Origin: Aquabacterium sp. OR-4
GTDB lineage: Bacteria; Pseudomonadota; Gammaproteobacteria; Burkholderiales; Burkholderiaceae_C
DNA: 64,000 nt
Reading direction: 5' to 3'
Assembly: GCF_025290835.2 (NCBI RefSeq)
Contig: NZ_JAOCQD020000001.1
Span: 1,612,001 to 1,676,000, forward strand
Positions 60,153 to 64,000 of this stretch are shown in pieces. The notes beneath the pieces are model-generated. The model was not told where the DNA came from, searched no databases, and was given only the letters and a program-made list of their open reading frames with translations. Position 1 is the stretch's first letter. Each line of letters starts with the position of its first letter. The translations under genes and the position numbers were made by a program.

Positions 60153-60356
60153 TCAGCCCTTTGGCGCGTGGATCGTGATGTCGCGCTGCTTGCCGCCATC
60201 CACCGTGATCGGCTTGGTCACGTCGTGGCCGGCGCGGCGCACCATCTCCACCGTCAGGCCGACGAAGGTGCCGGTGATGACGGTCAGCACATCAGCAGCC
60301 GGCGCCTCATCCAGCGCGGCACTGATGGCATTGGCCAGCTTGTCGAGCGGGCTCAA
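60153..60356 (-). CDS. Small phage hypothetical protein, 67 aa, TTG start
   Basis: SPLDKLANAISAALDEAPAADVLTVITGTFVGLTVEMVRRAGHDV: amphipathic helices. The TTG at 60356 overlaps the TGA of the preceding gene (TTGA), typical of translational coupling. No family known. Confidence 0.65.
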   Translation of the reverse strand: MSPLDKLANAISAALDEAPAADVLTVITGTFVGLTVEMVRRAGHDVTKPITVDGGKQRDITIHAPKG

Positions 60357-60580
60357 GGCCAGTCCTTGTTCATCTGCTCGCGCGCCCAGCGGCTGGGCGG
60401 GTACTGCTTGCGGTAGAGGGCCACCGCGTTCTGGATGTAGAGCCACGACGGCACATCGCGCAGCAGCGTGCGGTAGGAGTAGGTGCACGCCACGCCCAGC
60501 AGCAGCGCGACGGAGCTGGCAGCGCCGGCCGCCATCACGGCGTAGCCGACCCACATGGCGATGGTGTCGATAAGGTTCAC
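60353..60580 (-). CDS. Small phage membrane protein, 75 aa
   Basis: One or two hydrophobic segments (about residues 4-30, DTIAMWVGYAVMAAGAASSVALLLGVACTYSY) and a basic C-terminus. GTG start at 60580 with an AGAGGTGAT ribosome site. Overlaps the next gene by TTGA. Could be an accessory holin or exclusion protein; unknown. Confidence 0.65.
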   Translation of the reverse strand: MNLIDTIAMWVGYAVMAAGAASSVALLLGVACTYSYRTLLRDVPSWLYIQNAVALYRKQYPPSRWAREQMNKDWP

Positions 60581-60603
60581 AGCATCACCTCTGGCAGGTG
60601 GGA

Positions 60604-61071
60604 TCAGCCACCAAGGACGTGCTGCAGCATGGCCCGGGCCTGCGGCGCCGACAGCAGGTTCGTGCCCGTGCGGCCGGGCTGGCCAGGCGTGCCATCGGGG
60701 TAGACATCGGCCGGCACCGGCCAGGTCAGGAAGCGGCTCACCTGCTCATCGGTCGGACCGGCCAGTCGGGTGCGCAGCGCATAGCCCTCCAGCAGCCAGA
60801 GCTGATCGCGCGCCTTCGCCTCGGCCTGGCGGGTTGCCATCTTGATGCCCATCTCGGCATCGAAGTTCGCGGCGCTGACGCAGGCGCTGTGGCCGCTGGC
60901 CAGCAGGAACTCGCCATCCAGGAAGGCGTGCACCACCGTGCTGGTGGTCTCCCCGACACGGCCGCCGACGTAGGTCACGCGTGCCATCAGCGCGTCGATC
61001 TGCGCCAGGGTGACGCGCGCGGCGGTGAGGCCCTTGGCCTGGATCTCGGTCTCAATTGCTTGGTCGTTCAT
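60604..61071 (-). CDS. Gp49 (N4) / Gp66 (Sf6) family phage protein
   Basis: 155 aa: ETEIQAKGLTAARVTLAQIDALMARVTY, SACVSAANFDAEMGIKMATRQAEAKARDQLWLLEGYAL; these phrases are those of the N4 gp49 / Sf6 gene 66 family (function unknown). Start at ATG 61071. Confidence 0.85.
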   Translation of the reverse strand: MNDQAIETEIQAKGLTAARVTLAQIDALMARVTYVGGRVGETTSTVVHAFLDGEFLLASGHSACVSAANFDAEMGIKMATRQAEAKARDQLWLLEGYALRTRLAGPTDEQVSRFLTWPVPADVYPDGTPGQPGRTGTNLLSAPQARAMLQHVLGG

Positions 61072-61131
61072 GGTGGTCTCGGGTTGGGTTGCTGCCGGGC
61101 TCACCGGCAAGGTATGGGAATCAGCGGCACA

Positions 61132-62547
61132 TCACCACTTGCCAGACGCGGCCAGCGCGTCGGCCCACACCTGGGCGTACTCGGGGTACGCGGATGCCAG
61201 CAGGTGGGGCGCATTGGCGCCCACGATGGAGGTCGCAGGCGGTTCCGGGTAGGTGGGAGGTGTGCGCCCCCAATAGTCGTACAGGTCGCCGCCCGCGATG
61301 ACTGACGCATTGCCCGCATAGGTGACGGTGAGCGCGTCATTGATGGCGAGCTGCAACGTGGCGAACTGGTCAGGGTAGGTCGGGTCAGCGAACACGGTGT
61401 AGTTCGGGCTGAAGCAGGTGAAGCCCAGCGCCACCCTGTAGCCCTGGGCCACGAAGTAGTCCACCATCGACTCGACGGCCTGCTTGTACCAACTGCGAAT
61501 GGTCGGCTGGTTGGCCAGGGACGCCTGGGCGTCTGACTGGCCGTTGGCCATGAAGACCCAGCGTTCGCTCACGCCGCTGATGGCGTCCAGATTGGTCTTG
61601 GTGCGAGCCAGCAGGCCCAGTGGATCAAAGCCGAAATCCCCCGACCGCAGCACCTTGAATGCCGCCATCGACCCCACAGAGGTAGCGACGCACGTCCAGG
61701 TGATCGTGTTGTCCACGATGTCGTCATTGACCGCAGCGGTGGCAAATGCGGCCGGCTTTGTGGCGCCCGTCACCTGGGTGGCAGTCGGGGTGATGATGTA
61801 GTCGATATTGGTCGCGCCGCTGCCAGAAGGGATGGCCACGCCACTGGCGTTCGTGGCGTAGCGTGGCCGACCGACCTTGCAGCGAAAGACGCGCCCACTG
61901 TCCACGATCACATCGCCGTAATCGCCCGCGTCACCAGTCCCCAGGCTGGCCCGCTGGCCGAAGAATGCGGCATTGGCCGCCCATTGCGTAGCCTGGCCCG
62001 CCCACTGCTTGATGAACGACGATCCGCCGACGGCACAGTTGCGCCACTGTAGTGACCAGCCGCGGTTGCGCAGCCGGGCGTGTAGGTGCGGGATCACACT
62101 GCCCAGGGCGCTGACGGACGGGGCAATAGGGTCCGCGAGGCCAAGCCCGTCGAAGGTCACGTCGGTGGCCACGCTGCCGGGGCCGGCCCAGTTGCGGGCG
62201 CCGCTGCGCTCATTGCTCTGCCCGACCTGGGCCACGCCGCGCTTGCCGGCGCCCCCCGCAATCCCATGTGCTGACACCAGGGAGTCGAAAGCACGCTTCT
62301 CCGTCGAGTTGAGCGGATAGGTCGCGTTGTTCAGGCTGTAGTCGGTGCGGCCGCTCACGTTCTGCACCAGCAGCACAGCCGACACGCCGTAGGGCCCGAA
62401 GTCCTGGCTGTTGCTGGTCAGGGTGGTGGTGGTGGCCGGCGCGCCGCTCAGGCCCTGCACCGTGCATTGCCCGGTGGTGCTGATGCGGATGGTGTCGCCG
62501 GCCGCGAGTGCGATCTTTGCGCGTTCGGTACTGTCGAGGGTTGCCAT
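61132..62547 (-). CDS. Phage SGNH / sialate O-acetylesterase-like protein
   Basis: 471 aa. VAQVGQSNERSGA puts the GQSN nucleophile Ser at residue 111, as in sialate-O-acetylesterase-type SGNH hydrolases; a second run FMANGQSDAQ and the C-terminal ANAPHLLASAYPEY supply the likely His448, though the DxxH Asp position is Asn445. The N-terminus (1-85) is a separate Thr/Ser-rich domain. It lies between the capsid and neck genes, an unusual place for a hydrolase, and may deacetylate host surface glycans. Confidence 0.78.
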   Translation of the reverse strand: MATLDSTERAKIALAAGDTIRISTTGQCTVQGLSGAPATTTTLTSNSQDFGPYGVSAVLLVQNVSGRTDYSLNNATYPLNSTEKRAFDSLVSAHGIAGGAGKRGVAQVGQSNERSGARNWAGPGSVATDVTFDGLGLADPIAPSVSALGSVIPHLHARLRNRGWSLQWRNCAVGGSSFIKQWAGQATQWAANAAFFGQRASLGTGDAGDYGDVIVDSGRVFRCKVGRPRYATNASGVAIPSGSGATNIDYIITPTATQVTGATKPAAFATAAVNDDIVDNTITWTCVATSVGSMAAFKVLRSGDFGFDPLGLLARTKTNLDAISGVSERWVFMANGQSDAQASLANQPTIRSWYKQAVESMVDYFVAQGYRVALGFTCFSPNYTVFADPTYPDQFATLQLAINDALTVTYAGNASVIAGGDLYDYWGRTPPTYPEPPATSIVGANAPHLLASAYPEYAQVWADALAASGKW

Positions 62548-62608
62548 GTGCGGCGCTCCATTGATGGGCTACAGCACATGCTAGGAAGCGGGCCACGCCC
62601 GCCCCGCG

Positions 62609-62974
62609 TCAGACCACCATAAGCAGCGTGCCGGCGGCCGGATCAGGCCCGATCAGGGCGGTCGTGATGCCGGCGGTGTCTTGGGCCGCCAGGCTGCGGC
62701 GCAGTGCGCTGAGCGCCTTGTCGCTGTGCTTGAAGCTGCGCGAGGCGCCGCTGGGCGCGCCCTGCGACTGCAGGCGCTTCGGGTCGCCGGCGGCGGCGAG
62801 GATGGCCACGGCCATCGACTGCACAAGCGTGCAGCGCGTCGCGCTGTAGCCGGCGGCGACCATGGCCACCTCGAGCGGCGCCACCTCTTCGACGGCGGCC
62901 TGCACGATGAAGCTGGGCAGCGTGACGCCGAGCGAGGCGTCGAGGTATTCGGCGGCCTGCTCGGCAGTGATCAC
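62609..62974 (-). CDS. Phage head-region protein, 121 aa (head-tail connector-like)
   Basis: GTG start at 62974, overlapping the upstream stop (GTGA). ITAEQAAEYLDASLGVTLPSFIVQAAVEEV: helical, position after the capsid gene like gp6-type head-tail connectors. No firm family. Confidence 0.7.
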   Translation of the reverse strand: MITAEQAAEYLDASLGVTLPSFIVQAAVEEVAPLEVAMVAAGYSATRCTLVQSMAVAILAAAGDPKRLQSQGAPSGASRSFKHSDKALSALRRSLAAQDTAGITTALIGPDPAAGTLLMVV

Positions 62975-63453
62975 GCTGCGGCCTTCTTGGTGGCCTTGGC
63001 CGGGGCGGCCTTGGGCTCTTCGACCGGCAGCAAGGCCTCGCCGGTGCCGTCGCCGGTGATCGTGCCCACGGGGACGCTGCGCAGGGCCTGCAGCTCGGCC
63101 TGGGCCGCATCGCGCTCGGCCACCAGGCTGGCGATCTCGGCGAGCGCCGTGCCCAGGGCCTGCTCGGCGTCGAGCAGCTGCTGGCCCAGCTCGGCGACGC
63201 GAACCGCCTGCTCTGCCAGCTGATCGGCCGCCGCCGCGGGGTTGACCACGAACGCGCGCGCCTGGGGATCGCTGCTGTCGATCTGCGGCGGCTCCCAGGT
63301 GGCCACGGGCTCGCGCTCGTCGTCGGCCGGCAGCAGCACGCACTTGCCGGCAGCCCAGGCCGGCAGGCTGGCCACGGCCAGCGCCACGACAGCGCCCACC
63401 GTGACGCCCGCCGGCCACGGGGCCTTGAGGTGGAGAACTTCGACGCGGATCAT
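62971..63453 (-). CDS. Phage hypothetical protein, 160 aa, coiled-coil
   Basis: Residues about 74-122 form a heptad-like coiled coil (ADQLAEQAVRVAELGQQLLDAEQALGTALAEIASL) followed by an Ala/Lys-rich tail. Located between the capsid gene and the connector-like gene; possibly a capsid decoration or head protein. Unknown function. Confidence 0.7.
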   Translation of the reverse strand: MIRVEVLHLKAPWPAGVTVGAVVALAVASLPAWAAGKCVLLPADDEREPVATWEPPQIDSSDPQARAFVVNPAAAADQLAEQAVRVAELGQQLLDAEQALGTALAEIASLVAERDAAQAELQALRSVPVGTITGDGTGEALLPVEEPKAAPAKATKKAAA

Positions 63454-63456
63454 GGA

Positions 63457-64000
63457 TCAGCTCGCGGTCAGGTGAGCGATGGGCGAGCGGCCGTCGAAGT
63501 CGCTGCGCAGCTGCGGCGCGGCCATGGCCATCACCTGGAACACGTAGTCGTCCTGCGCGTTCTGCCGCACCTTCGGCACGGTGGCCATCGGCATCGCCGA
63601 CAGGATCGAGCCCCAGTCGCCGGTCTCAATGCCGGCGATGCCCAGCACGTTGTCAGCGGGCACGCGCGAGGCCGGCACGATGTCGGCGATCTGCTCGATC
63701 TCGCGCAGGCGCTGCAGGATCGTCTTCGGGTAACCGGCGGTGAACTCGTTGATGCTCGCGTACACCCAGTCGGCGTAGTTCAGGAACACAGTCACCTTGC
63801 CGAAGGCGTTGTCGCCCACCAGCGCATTGATCAGCGCCTGGAACGTGGCCAGCCAGTTGGCGCCGGTGGTGGCGCTGAGGTCGAAGCCGTGCGTGCCGGT
63901 GTTGCGCTGCGGGTGGGTGCGCAGGCCGTAGATGGTCGAGCCGCCGACGACGATGCTGGTGTCACCGTTCAGCACCAGGTCTTCCAGCTTCTCGGTCACG
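63457..64000 (-). CDS. Phage major capsid protein (5' part outside the window)
   Basis: 181 codons of the C-terminal part are visible, open to the edge. EDLVLNGDTSIVVGGSTIYGLRTHPQRNT followed by WLATFQALINALVGDNAFGKVTVFLNYADWVY and DYVFQVMAMAAPQLRSDFDGRSPIAH is a capsid/encapsulin-type HK97-fold pattern. This is the most upstream gene of the minus-strand structural run that is visible. Confidence 0.8.
   Translation of the reverse strand, partial: VTEKLEDLVLNGDTSIVVGGSTIYGLRTHPQRNTGTHGFDLSATTGANWLATFQALINALVGDNAFGKVTVFLNYADWVYASINEFTAGYPKTILQRLREIEQIADIVPASRVPADNVLGIAGIETGDWGSILSAMPMATVPKVRQNAQDDYVFQVMAMAAPQLRSDFDGRSPIAHLTAS

Larger units (their letters stand above)
47152..64000. mobile_element. 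Prophage, left end to beyond the window edge
   Basis: Begins at the broken tRNA and contains only phage-type genes to the window end: three small plus-strand genes, then a continuous minus-strand lysis-tail-head module. Gene order (capsid, head completion, tail tube, tape measure, DUF1833, NlpC/P60, gpJ-like tip, fibres, holin, endolysin) is that of lambda/HK97-like siphoviruses. Integrase and replication genes lie outside, presumably to the right. All structural genes look intact. Confidence 0.93.

Overview
The window is very GC-rich DNA whose gene content fits a betaproteobacterium of the order Burkholderiales, in the Rubrivivax / Leptothrix / Roseateles neighbourhood. Evidence for this is three PEP-CTERM exosortase-substrate genes, ThrH, an imuA-imuB pair under a LexA box, and the style of the small hypothetical genes. 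This assignment is inferred from gene content and composition only.

Positions 1 to about 47,110 are host chromosome. From left to right they hold: a penicillin-acylase-family hydrolase cut by the window edge; two small coupled unknown genes; a D-2-hydroxyacid dehydrogenase / MFS / split chromate transporter run with stop-start overlaps; a LysE exporter; the SOS genes imuB and imuA; an MsbA-type lipid flippase and a lipoprotein phospholipase-D/cardiolipin-synthase-like enzyme; an aldo/keto reductase; a secreted metzincin-like metalloprotease; a histidine-rich zinc exporter and a CrcB fluoride channel; a 270 bp palindromic element; a WYL regulator facing an unknown gene across two identical-pattern palindromic operators; a three-gene unknown membrane operon; a thioesterase, a DegP/HtrA-like protease, a quinone-reductase-like flavoprotein and a molybdopterin oxidoreductase; a lectin-fold PEP-CTERM protein; thrH and the rRNA hydroxylase-like rlhA; a metal-dependent hydrolase facing a TetR regulator; a second PEP-CTERM protein followed by a large plant-type subtilase; a minus-strand block (sterol desaturase-like, polysaccharide deacetylase, beta-propeller, AIM24-like, MFS, lipoprotein, upp, rlmB, DUF1624); and a third PEP-CTERM protein.

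From 47,111 a prophage begins inside a tRNA-Arg(TCT). The 5' half of the host tRNA survives and then breaks in the anticodon arm; sixty bases later a different, complete tRNA-Arg(TCT) follows, apparently supplied by the phage. Three small plus-strand phage genes (a cysteine-rich protein, a small acidic protein and a tandem helix-turn-helix protein with its own promoter) come next. Everything after about 48,660 is on the minus strand and, read in the direction of transcription (right to left), runs: major capsid protein, head-region genes, an SGNH/sialate-esterase-like enzyme, Gp49-family protein, head completion, tail tube, tape measure, minor tail proteins, NlpC/P60 protein, TipJ/gpJ-like tip, fibre proteins, holin-like protein, and a peptidase M15 endolysin. 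This is a siphovirus (lambda/HK97-like) layout. Integrase, packaging, replication and repressor genes are not visible and would lie beyond the right edge.

A recurring feature of the host part is many short tandem repeats (units of 6, 8, 9, 12, 18, 23 and 33 bp), both between genes and in frame inside genes (imuA, zinc exporter, rlmB). There is no gene-free stretch above 300 bp; the largest gaps (about 200 to 290 bp) are described individually where they contain something.
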